Source of the DNA: Larix sibirica
Taxonomy: Eukaryota > Streptophyta > Pinopsida > Pinales > Pinaceae
Direction of reading: 5' to 3'
Length of the DNA: 36,344 nucleotides
Assembly: GCA_004151065.3 (NCBI GenBank)
Contig: NWUY0304542856.1
Coordinates: 1-36,344 of the forward strand
Both the position numbers and the translations under genes were made by a program. This document shows positions 1 through 8,194 of this stretch, piece after piece. Under the pieces are notes generated by a model, which made no database searches, was not told the DNA's origin, and was given only the letters and a program-made list of their open reading frames with translations. The stretch's first letter is position 1, and each line of letters begins with the position of its first letter.

Positions 1-10
1 CCTCCCTTGC

Positions 11-400
11 CCTCCCTTCGGTCAAGCAAGTATACCTTTGGTCAAGCAAGCTTTTCCACTTTTCACTCTATAATTTCCCATATTGATAAGCCAGGGTCAG
101 GAAATAGAATACATTGCACCGGCTACTTCACTCCTAGTTTTGTTAGTCAATTTACCAGTTTCGGAAGGAAGGTCAGGCACTTCCCTTGTGTCAACACCCA
201 GTTAGCTTAGTCAATTTATCACCTTCGTAGCAAAGAAGGTCAGGGTCAGGATACATTTCCAGCTACTTGACACCCAGTTTTATTAGGGGAATTTCCCATC
301 TTCGTAAGGTCAAATAGGTCTTGTTGCATAGGCTACCTTTTCTCTCACGAATTTCCCAGTTTCAGTTGCCAAGTTCAATGATCCATATCATTAAACATGC
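11..400. repeat. Diverged short repeats at the window start
   Basis: The motif GGTCAAGCAAG occurs twice in close succession (about 22-32 and 40-50). A longer unit then recurs: a stretch with GGGTCAGGA, then a CTACTT-CAC-CC-AGTTTT block, then AATTT-CC-TTCG-AAGG, appears near 94-190 and again near 238-330. Shorter copies of the AATTTCCCAGTTTC part follow near 345-370. The copies differ at many sites, so the duplication is old. The GGTCAAGCAAG motif is also the core of a longer exact repeat found at 1991-2022 and 21359-21390. No gene is recognised here. Confidence 0.6.
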
Positions 401-503
401 CGTCCGTGTTTCACCATGAATCAGACTCTAGCAACCTTCCTATTTATGAGTGGAAAAGTCAACCCAGGCTGGAGACTTAATTAGGTCATTTTGATCCATC
501 CCA

Positions 504-863
504 TTGAACCTGTCGCTTAGCGTATTACCAGGCTCTACCATTATCCCTAGTTACTCTATTTATTCCTTTCAAAGAGATAGCTCAGGTAAGGTTATGAAAG
601 AGCCAATCTATCCTCAATTGAAAAGGAAAACGAGCAGAGCGCATTCAAGAGCCGTATCAGTCAGCCCAAGAGCTAGCAACAAGAAGCACCACGTTGATTT
701 CGTTGCTCAGAAAGAGATTATATGCCTACTCGCCTCCCCCAATTATATCTCGGATATGAGCTCGACTTTGAACTCCAAATTGATGCACGAATTGAACAAA
801 AAGATCTATAGGTCCGACCCCACCCTTAATTTGGTAGTATATCGAATGCAGGTAAGGTGGTGA
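504..863 (+). CDS. Weak hypothetical open frame (119 codons)
   Basis: The frame opens with TTG at 504. The first ATG is at 594, which would give about 89 residues. The translation is basic and Ser-rich and has no domain I recognise. It ends in the TGA at 861-863, overlapping the next plus-strand open frame (857-1168, GTG start). I see no ribosome-binding or promoter signal that decides a start. The region lies among diverged repeats, so chance openness is quite possible. I cannot assign a function. Confidence 0.15.
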   Translation: MNLSLSVLPGSTIIPSYSIYSFQRDSSGKVMKEPIYPQLKRKTSRAHSRAVSVSPRASNKKHHVDFVAQKEIICLLASPNYISDMSSTLNSKLMHELNKKIYRSDPTLNLVVYRMQVRW

Positions 864-1168
864 CTCTAACAGTAACGCCCCCCCACGACAAGCATGCATA
901 CTCGCATAGTTTCTTGGCTTGGTCTAGGGTAACCGCACCCTTCCAGCATACTTCAAGTGATAGAAAGAATCGAGGTAAGGTTGGTCCAGGACACATTAAA
1001 GTCTTCCCCAAAAAGTATATGGGTAAGAAAGAGCATCGAGGTTGTGAGGTCTCAACAGTGTCTTGGCACGAAATAAACGATGTGATTGCGTTGGGTAATC
1101 CCCATAGCCCCGACCAAAGAAGCTTGAAAGAAAGAGTATCCAGGGCAGGCAGCAGTTGGACCAAGTGA
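857..1168 (+). CDS. Weak hypothetical open frame (103 codons)
   Basis: This GTG-started frame overlaps the end of the preceding one by seven bases in a different phase. The product would be basic (many His, Lys and Arg) with no recognised domain. Its last ~26 codons lie inside a DNA segment that is repeated in diverged form at 1250-1328, so the 3' end was probably assembled from repeat material. A chance open frame is the simplest explanation. Confidence 0.12.
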   Translation: MVTLTVTPPHDKHAYSHSFLAWSRVTAPFQHTSSDRKNRGKVGPGHIKVFPKKYMGKKEHRGCEVSTVSWHEINDVIALGNPHSPDQRSLKERVSRAGSSWTK

Positions 1169-1328
1169 ATAAAAATGGTGAGCATAACTAAGTTTCGGCG
1201 AATTGTATGACGATCCAAGGTATTCGGTGATGTTCCCTTAATAAATGGGGTGGGTGAATCCCCATAGCCCCGAAAAAAGCAAGCAAGAAAGAAGATCCAG
1301 GAGCAGTTGGACCACCAGTTTAATAAAC
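1091..1328. repeat. Diverged direct repeat pair, period about 160 bp
   Basis: Copy 1 (1091-1174) and copy 2 (1250-1328) share ATCCCCATAGCCCCGA, then an A/G-rich stretch, then GCAGTTGGACCA and a final AATAAA. Small insertions and deletions separate the copies, for example an extra CAGGGCAGG in copy 1. The pair is a diverged local duplication next to the low-complexity locus that starts at 1319. Confidence 0.75.
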
Positions 1329-1805
1329 AGTAGCAGCATCAGCATAATTGCGAGCATAAGAAGCGGTAGGGTAAAAAGAAGAAGCAGTAGCGGCAGTATA
1401 ACCGAAAGGATAACCGGAAAGAGTTCCAGCATAAGTGTAAGTTGCATAAAAAGCAGTTCCATAAGCAGTATAATTCCCATAAGCAGTAGTCCCAGCAAAA
1501 GCAGCAATTGAACGAGCAGAACGACCAAGAACGCCAAGTTAAAGAGCAAAAGTCGTCCCAGGACAATAACTAGTCTAATTTCCTTGAGACGTCCTAATTT
1601 GACGCATTCCCAGCAGCACTAAAAGCATTCCCGGCATCACCAGTTGAACTGGCATAATTCCCCAAAGCAAAAGTATTCCCAGGATCAGTTTCAGTCTAAT
1701 TTCCGGTTTCAATGGTATGATTTCCAAGAACATTCCCATGAGCAGTTTCAGGAGCATAAGTACCAAGAGAATTCCCGGCATCATAAGTCCGCCCACGAAA
1801 GAAAC
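1319..1805 (-). repeat. Codon-phased Gly/Thr/Ala/Tyr low-complexity locus 1
   Basis: Read on the minus strand, the DNA is built of GGN, ACT, GCT, TAT, TCT and AAT triplets. Block 1578-1319 translates as peptides such as GTTAYGNYTAYGTAFYATY. Block 1805-1590 translates as pieces such as NTFALGNYASSTGDAGNAFS. Each block has few stops, and a one-base shift separates them. A tandem relationship is visible: GGAAATTAGACT (minus strand) occurs at 1583-1572 and at 1704-1693, 121 bases apart, each followed by a CCTGGGA-ACTTTTGCT stretch. Related loci lie at 2505-2700 (-), 7500-8155 (+) and 14330-14600 (+). It could be a decayed repetitive protein gene or a minisatellite whose unit length is near a multiple of three. 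I see no intact start-to-stop gene. Confidence 0.7.
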
Positions 1806-1990
1806 TTTTGAAGGTGGAAGAGATGCCCCAATAAAGTGAAATAAAACAAGTGGGGGAGTGGATGCTTTGGTTGGCATCCCAGCTGATCAAAGATATATCG
1901 ATAAGAGCCGGAGCTAGAAGCAGGACTTGCAAATGAGGAATAGTGAGAGTTGCAGAGGCTGGCGATGATCCAAAATCTTTTTAGCAAGGA

Positions 1991-2022
1991 AAGACTTGCT
2001 TGACCAAAGGGAGAGCAAGGGG
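1991..2022 (-). repeat. 32-bp dispersed repeat, copy A
   Basis: The reverse complement of this segment is identical, base for base, to 21359-21390. Its core, GGTCAAGCAAG, also occurs twice at the start of the window. Exact identity over 32 bases stands out in a window where other repeats are heavily diverged. It suggests a recent copy, gene conversion, or a still mobile short repeat. Confidence 0.9.
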
Positions 2023-2040
2023 ATAACTCACTCAAGCAAT

Positions 2041-2500
2041 TCGAGAGGGATTTTGAAGTTGGATTTCCAGGAGTTTACTATCTATGCAAAGGATTTGTGA
2101 GTATCACCCGAATAATGAGACAACAAACACCTTAATACAAGTGATTTTACCATTTTCTTATTGGGGACAAAATATGTTCTAATTGAGTGATTCACCAAAG
2201 GCCGTGCAACAGGAGGAACGTTCTGTCTATACCGAGCTCGCCTCTTTGCCCGTCATTCACCTTTATAATTGCAGCACTTTGTTTTCAGGCTAAGACTGTA
2301 TGTACCTTTTGTAAAGCGGCCAGCTTTTCATACTTATGAATAACTTCTAGCTATCAAGGATACCTTGTGAGAAGCCATTAGGTGACGGCTGCTACTAACG
2401 AACCTAACGCAACTTCTCCTCGCATCCGGGACTATCATTAAAAAACTAAACACCTATTATTGAATTGGAAAGTGAAAAGTGTATCATTTCTCTCTACTCC
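2041..2500. other. Unassigned intergenic DNA
   Basis: I see no open frame of note, no RNA gene and no clear repeat in this stretch. It separates the first two loci of the Gly/Thr-coded family. Confidence 0.5.
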
Positions 2501-2504
2501 AATC

Positions 2505-2700
2505 GATTCATCCGTCGCAGTTCCAGTCCCGGTTTCAGTTGCTTCTAAACCAGCAGTTTAAGTTGCACCACCTAAGTGTCAGAACAAGCAAGCATAAGTA
2601 AAAGAGGCAAGAGCATAAGGGGTGGTAGAGACTGTAGCAAGCGCAGAGTCAGTAGTAGTTCCAGCAGATCCAGTTGTTGTTGTTGTTGACCCAGTAGTTT
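2505..2700 (-). repeat. Codon-phased Gly/Thr/Ala low-complexity locus 2
   Basis: On the minus strand this reads as runs of ACA/ACT, GGA/GGT, GCT and TCT codons. The upstream part encodes TGSTTTTTGSAGTTTDSALA. A later part, beyond two stops, encodes EATETGTGTAT. The run of GTTGTTGTT at about 2673-2687 (plus strand) is the poly-Thr part. Codon choice and peptide character match locus 1 (1319-1805) and the plus-strand loci at 7.5 and 14.3 kb. Stops and frameshifts show that it is not an expressed gene now. Confidence 0.65.
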
Positions 2701-3100
2701 ATCTAGTTCTCTTCACTCATTCGATCCAGCCGCACCGGAAACACCCACCCACTAGGTAAGGCTTCCATTTACGAGAAAAGGCTAGCATTAGGCTAGAGGC
2801 AAATAGTGGCCTAGGCATAGACGTTACATAGGGGACGTGGTATGGCGGATCAGACCTTAATCTCAAGTCGCAGGACGTAATCTTTTTCCCGCACTTCAAA
2901 TCACTAGTGAGCTTAATGATACAGAGTACAAGTTGAGTCAATCTAATGGTAATCATACTCATATATTACACATGCTACCAGTGATCTCAATGATGCTTAC
3001 TTAGATCAATGGGAATGACTCACCCTATGTAACAACACAAAGGCTAGGTATTCAATATGTAACAATTACACCAGTTATTCATATAAGATAATGGAAAGCA

Positions 3101-4152
3101 AGCTTAAGCCTAATCAAATAAAATACAAGAGATACATCCTGTATAGCTTATCGTATTCAATGGAAATCACTGTCCCTATTTTACAGAGCTAGACCAGTAT
3201 CAGGTTATCAATAACATAGAGCTATCAAGTAGAATGAAACACAAACCTGTATCGTACTTGTAACAGCTTATGTTTACCTATTTTTTATGTGATCACTGTA
3301 ATGGTAATGGTTCAATGCTTATACTAAGAGTGATATCATACTAGTAATCTCCAAGAAAGCTTATGATATAAGAGCAATGTTTTTGGTAGAAGCTAAGTAA
3401 GAGTAACCTTTCCATACCTTGGTTTAAGCTTTATCAGTAAAACATAACCATATAATACCATGGATTTACTACATTGAACATTCAGCTTTACACTATAAGC
3501 GGTATATAATACTCGATGTACCAGTTCTATTAGACTCATTCAATATAAAGAGCTTAGCTTTATACGTATTAATCATAAGCTGATCTATTACTAATATGAA
3601 TAGTAAAAAAGCTAGTAGTTTTATTAACTATGTCACTAATATCCCGTACATTACGTAATCTCTCTAATCAAACATAAAAGCTCCTTATTAATTATGCCTT
3701 ATTAGTATCATAATAACTAAAGTGGCTATTAGGTTGGAACACTAAGCTTATATCAGTAATAATTAATACCATGTGAAAATAGGGATAAGCTTTAATACGA
3801 GTATAAGCTCATGAGCATAACCGTAATCATTATAGATATATCATGTAGATAGCTTTACCTTGTATAACTATGATACTTACTTTACATAATAAGTCTACTT
3901 AACTTGTAACATGTGTTCTTTTGTATCTTTATCCGTATAAACAGTAGCTGGTATAAGTAGATCCATAATATAGAGAGCTAATATAATGAATACACAAGCT
4001 CTTATTAAAACCTGTAACCAAGCTCAATACGAGTAAGCTAACCATTCCAAGCAGGTTATATCTTAGCTTGATACCATACTTATAGCCATTTTAATCATAA
4101 TGTATAGCATAGTCAACTATCATTACTAAGGATTCCATATCTTACACTAGCT
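3101..4152. repeat. AGCT-rich AT-rich degenerate array
   Basis: I count 25 occurrences of the palindrome AGCT between 3101 and 4152. Base composition alone would give about three. They usually lie in contexts such as ATAAGCTTAT, GTATAAGCT or AGAGCTA. Many spacings are 30-45 bases or about twice that (66-95). Between them recur loosely similar pieces such as ACCAGTAT, GTAATCAT and TATAATA. This looks like a tandem array of a roughly 30-45-base unit that has decayed while the AGCT core stayed recognisable. No open frame or RNA gene is seen inside it. Confidence 0.65.
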
Positions 4153-4185
4153 CAAATATGTGAATGACTATATTTTTATTTAGGC

Positions 4186-4225
4186 CGATCTCGATCTCGA
4201 TTCCGATTTCGATTTATTCTTTGGC
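4186..4225 (+). repeat. Short GATCTC/GATTTC hexamer repeat
   Basis: Five or six consecutive six-base units (GATCTC, GATCTC, GATTCC, GATTTC, GATTTA) form a small degenerate microsatellite. It marks the end of the AGCT-rich array and the start of a less AT-rich segment (4226-4700). I see no known gene in that segment, although it has two overlapping short open frames (4326-4514 and 4366-4563). Confidence 0.6.
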
Positions 4226-4741
4226 TTCGCCGGAAGATCCCACGTCAAATAATTGAAAAAATTTCATACAAATTGGTTATACTTTATCCGCTTTAGAAAA
4301 GTAGCCAATTGAAGAAGATTTTCAATTGGGTGGTCCGGGTAAGAAACAGAGGAGTTGGCTGATACATGTGGGTACTCCTAACGGTCAAGGTGTGTGGTAC
4401 CCTTATTGGTACCTTGGAAATGGAATACCCCGAATGGGGAAGATTAAGTGGTTATGTTGTCCTACCCAGACCTATAAAGGTGGGCGGTTCGGTCGGAACG
4501 GAAAGATGGGATGAGGGCAACCCAGCCAACAAAGCTAGATTATTCCGCCTTCACTTTAGGTAGTTTGGCTTGTCCTAAAATCTTTCCCAATCCTTTGTTC
4601 GGGGTAGGACCTTTACCTTTTCTGAATGGGATTTTTCTGAACGGGAGGACGTTTGAAGACGAATTCAGTATTGCCCGGGAATAAACCTAAATATGGAGGG
4701 AACAGTAACTAAATTGATCTGCCATTCTGAGATAATCCCCC

Positions 4742-5149
4742 TCATGTTTCCCCGCGGTAGTATAAATAAGGATGCCTGCTTATTTCGTCCTGTCGTAGAA
4801 TATTTCCGGGTTTAGTAAATTCCATTGATTTCTTATTCATCCGATTGATTTCATCAATAGATAGCTTTTCTTCATTGATAGCTCTTAATTCATCTTCCAT
4901 AATCTCTTCTTCATGGTATACCAAGGCAACTATTGAACTCCTTCTGCTTGTAACCTTTTTATTGGTGGTTATATTATTTATATGGAAAGGGGCTAATTCC
5001 TTCCTTTCGGGTAAGGTGTAAATAAGCATGAAAATGGAAGGGTAGGAGCGGCGGTTCTTTGTGGTCTTATGGGTGTAGTAAAGAAGAGGAAGAAGACGAA
5101 AAAGACTGAAAGAAAGAAAGATGGTCTTTACCCTTATAATTCCAACCAT
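4742..5149 (-). CDS. Unassigned 135-codon open frame
   Basis: The frame starts at an ATG at 5149. The first 30 residues include a hydrophobic stretch (TIFLSFSLFRLLPLLYY), which could be a membrane segment or signal anchor. The last ~60 residues are charged and protein-like, with EEEIMEDELRAINEEKLSID followed by a basic, Asn/Met-containing part and a Tyr-rich end. Only the C-terminal part looks like a real protein. It could be the tail of an older gene fused to a new 5' end. I do not recognise the family, and no neighbour suggests a role. Confidence 0.3.
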   Translation of the reverse strand: MVGIIRVKTIFLSFSLFRLLPLLYYTHKTTKNRRSYPSIFMLIYTLPERKELAPFHINNITTNKKVTSRRSSIVALVYHEEEIMEDELRAINEEKLSIDEINRMNKKSMEFTKPGNILRQDEISRHPYLYYRGET

Positions 5150-5575
5150 AAGAAAATAGGCCAGTAGTAGTTAGTATATATAGATACAGGTAGGCAGGTT
5201 GTTTCTGTTCTGCCCCCAACAAACCCTCTCTTCCCTTCCTCCCGGCCGAGTCCTCATTATTATCCCTCAACAACTTTTTTTTGGTCGAGCGTACTCCCCT
5301 TAGCATGCATGCATCGTTATCGACACGTCTGCATCGTTCGTTATAGCATACGTAATAAGATGATCTGTTGAGTAGATCTACAAGATCTCCCTCTACGTTG
5401 TAAATATGTATATAGTACTAGTCGTTTGAACTCTATTCTTCTGGTTCAATGTCGTAAATCAAATTGAGGAACCCGGGTCGGGCCTCGAGACTATAAGGAA
5501 GGCACAGTACTCGAATTCTATTTCGGGCCGGGGTTCGATCCGCCTTATGCCCTCAGCCGGTCGCCTGTTCCTTCG
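5150..5575. other. Unassigned intergenic DNA before the nuclear-type pseudogene
   Basis: There is no gene here that I can support. A GGGGTTCGATCC motif at about 5529-5541 resembles a tRNA T-loop, but no cloverleaf can be built around it. Confidence 0.45.
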
Positions 5576-6277
5576 GTCAGATTACTGGACCAAAACTCTC
5601 ATTTTCGGTTAGAAAAAGTCCCTGCATAGAGTCTTGCTGCCTTCTAACAATATGCAAAACACAAACGTGTTGGAAATACTTCGGTCTCTCAGCAGGGCCA
5701 TAGTTCAATAGCCTTAAATCCGTTTTCAAATGTCTGTTACAGCTCTCATAAATATACAAATAATATAAATAGGTCACAATACAGTCAAAATGATTGCAGG
5801 AGTGCTGGTCAGATAGCAGGCAAGGGTGATCCTAATCAGAGTGCTAAAGTGGTAAGTGGTTATAATAGGAAAAGTCCTCAAAGGGCAGATTCTTTGAAAA
5901 CTTTCAATAATATGAATCACTGGGGATATAGCTGGCTGGCTAAGTAAAATGAGCACTGGTTCGGGTGAAAGTTCTGTCAATTATATGCTGAGAATGCCCC
6001 CCAGGCATATGCCCCAGCAGGCAGCAGGAATGGTTTCAATGAACCGGCGGCATGCATAAGGTGTGAAACAGGACTCCTCTCTAAGAGGAATAGCACACTG
6101 GAACTCTCGGCAAAAAGCTCCTGAACAGCCGGACTTTTGGCAGTCAAAGGTGGTTAAGACAGTCTCATCAAGCAGTACTTTGAATGCAGGAAAGGTATGA
6201 AATTGATTTGCTATATTTGGATACCAAAGAAATATATAATCTATGAATACTGTGCGTCCTTGGAAGATATGAAATTT

Positions 6278-6390
6278 GTAAGTATTATGCGTTCTTTTAT
6301 ATAAATTGAAAACATTTCATGCATTTAGATTGAAATCATATGCTCGTTTTATTGGTAGCCTTTCTGCAGTAAGTAGTTTTTCTTTTGCAG
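6278..6390 (+). other. Spliceosomal-type intron 1 in the pseudogene
   Basis: The intron runs from GTAAGTATT to TTCTTTTGCAG, is 113 bases long, AT-rich, and lies between codons (phase 0). A second possible acceptor, TTTCTGCAG, lies at 6361-6369. Confidence 0.7.
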
Positions 6391-6545
6391 GATGCTCTGA
6401 ATACAAATTGAAAAACCAATTTAAGAAAACAACTGGGAGGAGTACATCCTAAATAATTCTCTAGAGGTTATGCTTTTGTGAATTCATCTGTATTTGACAG
6501 CTTCACAAACATTTGTGGTTCAAACAAATCAGCGCCTTTATAAAA

Positions 6546-6677
6546 GTAAGGTTTTTTATTTATGTTTTCTTATAAAGTGATTTGTCCATTTGTTGTTTGC
6601 ACCAGCTCTTACTAGTTATATCTATAATCTAATATACTTATATCTTATACTTCTGCTTATAAATTGTTTCTGTACAG
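6546..6677 (+). other. Spliceosomal-type intron 2 in the pseudogene
   Basis: The intron runs from GTAAGGTTT to CTGTACAG, is 132 bases long and very T-rich, and splits a codon after its second base. The exon on each side stays in the same frame, which supports a true intron rather than chance motifs. Confidence 0.7.
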
Positions 6678-6798
6678 CAAAAATGTTCTTAACCTTCTGA
6701 GCAAGCTGGATAATATAAATGAAAGTGACACATTAAAGCGCACTATATTTAGTGAGCAGAATGCATCTGTCGGACTCCTGCGAATCTTCTTCGCCTGA

Positions 6799-7490
6799 TG
6801 TTTCACTAACTCATTTTGGTCATAATAAGTAATCAAGCCCTCTCTATCCCCAGGGTTTTGGACTCAGACTGGCTTTAGAACTAGCTCTGCTCATGCTGTT
6901 GGATAAGCTAGAAGGCATGTATATTTCAAAGCGGTCTCAGAAGCCATTTGCGCGCTCTAGAATGCGATTTTACTACCTTAGAGAGAAAATCCCCCGACCG
7001 CACACTAAACCTCATTTTTATACCTTTGATGCCTTAGCCTTGAGCCTTTTGAATCTCCCCCTGTTGCAGTAATAAAGTCTTAATCATACTTATTTACGCT
7101 ACTCTACCTTTGGCCAACTCCCTATCATGCATGTAAGTGCTTGCTTGTAGGCATTTTATTTAGTGTTTGTGGGCACTTCGCTTTTATACGTAAAATTTTT
7201 TAGCGACAAAGGCATATTTGGCTCTAAATAAGCTCAAACAATAAGCTTAGGCGAAAACCAATTGATTCCCCTCGATATCCATCTAGCACTTTGAAAAAGG
7301 TAAATAACTTTTTTGTTTGGATCGTTCAATTGATCATTCTATAGTCCCTGCTCGCTTGGGAAATCTTGCTCTTATTATACGATGCGATTCTTCGCATTTT
7401 TGATCTCACCAAAGAAAATAATTTACATATGGATTTGCAACTGGATAACCTTAAACTGGTAAAAGGTAAATAACTCAAATTGATTATACA
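6799..7490. other. Unassigned DNA after the pseudogene
   Basis: A possible further exon could follow a CCCCAG at 6850-6855, since about 30 codons there are open and hydrophobic, but splice and frame evidence is weak. The rest (6960-7490) shows no gene, RNA or clear repeat. Confidence 0.4.
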
Positions 7491-7499
7491 TTTGGTTCA

Positions 7500-8155
7500 G
7501 GATATGTTACTGGTCCATTCACCGGTTCTGACTCTACCTTTGTACCTACTGGTGCTTTCTCTGTTATCTCTACTGCTTTATATGTTGCCGCCTCCTTTAA
7601 CGTAGCCTTTGCATAATTTGGAACTAGACTAGGTGGTAGCTATCGAACTTAACCCAGAATCGCTGCTTCTAGCTCTGTTTTTTTTCTTTTACCCTGCCTT
7701 TACTTTTGCTACCTTTGCTAATGGTGCCTCTGTTTTTATTGCCTATGATGTCTATGCCTTGATCTCTACGCCTGGATCCAAAACTGGTTATGCCCTCGCT
7801 TCTGGTGGCGTAGTTGGCTATGCTACTTGGTCAACTGTACTGAAGCGTAACGCCAAGGGATCTTGTGTACAGAATAGGGCCGGGGTGATGCCGATGGATC
7901 TGGGACTTATGCCTCTTCCTTCGCCTATGTATTTGCTTAGGGATCATTTACTGGTCCTGGATCAACTGTGACTATAGAATATGAGACTAAGTAAGCTTAT
8001 GGATCTTAACCTAAAGGATATGCATCTGGATCAGGATCTCTAACTAGGAAACGAACTACTAGCACTAAAAGATAGAAATCTGCATATGCCTATGCGGGTA
8101 GGTCGGCTCCTATCATAACTGGAATGGGTAGCTCCGCCTTTGCTACTGGATAAAC
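7500..8155 (+). repeat. Codon-phased Gly/Thr/Ala/Tyr low-complexity locus 3
   Basis: On the plus strand, triplets GGN, ACT, GCT/GCC, TCT, TTT and TAT dominate. Block 7500-7613 encodes pieces such as GYVTGPFTGSDSTFVPTGAF. A 112-codon open frame at 7633-7971 (GTG start, stop after 7968) carries FTFATFANGASVFIAYDVYA and GYALASGGVVGYATW. A third block near 7886-7975, in another frame, reads GSGTYASSFAYVFA, then a stop, then GSFTGPGSTVT. The GG-T-ACTGGTCC module occurs at about 7500 and again at about 7939. The family is shared with minus-strand loci at 1.3 and 2.5 kb and the plus-strand locus at 14.3 kb. The locus ends where the retrotransposon remnant begins (about 8195). Confidence 0.7.
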
Positions 8156-8194
8156 TGGGTAAATGCTTTTACCTTAGGCTTCTCTTCTTTAAAT

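Larger units (their letters stand above)
5576..6798 (+). pseudogene. Decayed nuclear gene fragment with two spliceosomal introns
   Basis: One reading frame runs from 5576 to 6277 with only six stops (5627, 5645, 5945, 5966, 6122, 6155) and one clear run of 99 codons. It then meets GTAAGTATT, a strong nuclear 5' splice site. After a 113-base AT-rich intron ending in TTCTTTTGCAG, the frame resumes in the correct phase at 6391. It has three more stops before GTAAGGTTT at 6546. A second intron (132 bases) ends in CTGTACAG at 6677, and the frame again resumes in phase (split codon, phase 2) to a stop at 6796. Recognisable pieces are SLKTFNNMNHWGYSW, CYIWIPKKYIIYEYCASLED, SRGYAFVNSSVFDSFTNICG and NVLNLLSKLDNINESDTLKR. 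I do not recognise the protein. Mitochondrial genes do not carry such short GT-AG introns, so this is best read as nuclear DNA moved into the organelle, or as evidence of a nuclear context. Nine in-frame stops mean it is dead. Confidence 0.75.

Noticed and set aside
1238-1549. Leu-rich minus-strand frame looking like a membrane protein
   Set aside because: It is an alternative phase of the GCT/ACT/TAT triplet repeat. The Leu-rich reading comes from CTT/TTA/CTG triplets of the shifted frame.
4326-4563. Two overlapping plus-strand frames (Gly/Trp-rich, 62 and 65 codons)
   Set aside because: They are short, overlap each other, and I could not match either to a known mitochondrial protein.
5500-5560. 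tRNA gene suggested by GGGGTTCGATCC
   Set aside because: The T-loop-like word is present, but no acceptor, D or anticodon stems can be paired around it.
7633-7971. A 112-codon plus-strand open frame as a real gene
   Set aside because: Its content is the low-complexity Gly/Thr/Ala/Tyr repeat, the start is GTG, and the same repeat goes on before and after it in other frames. I describe it as repeat locus 3.
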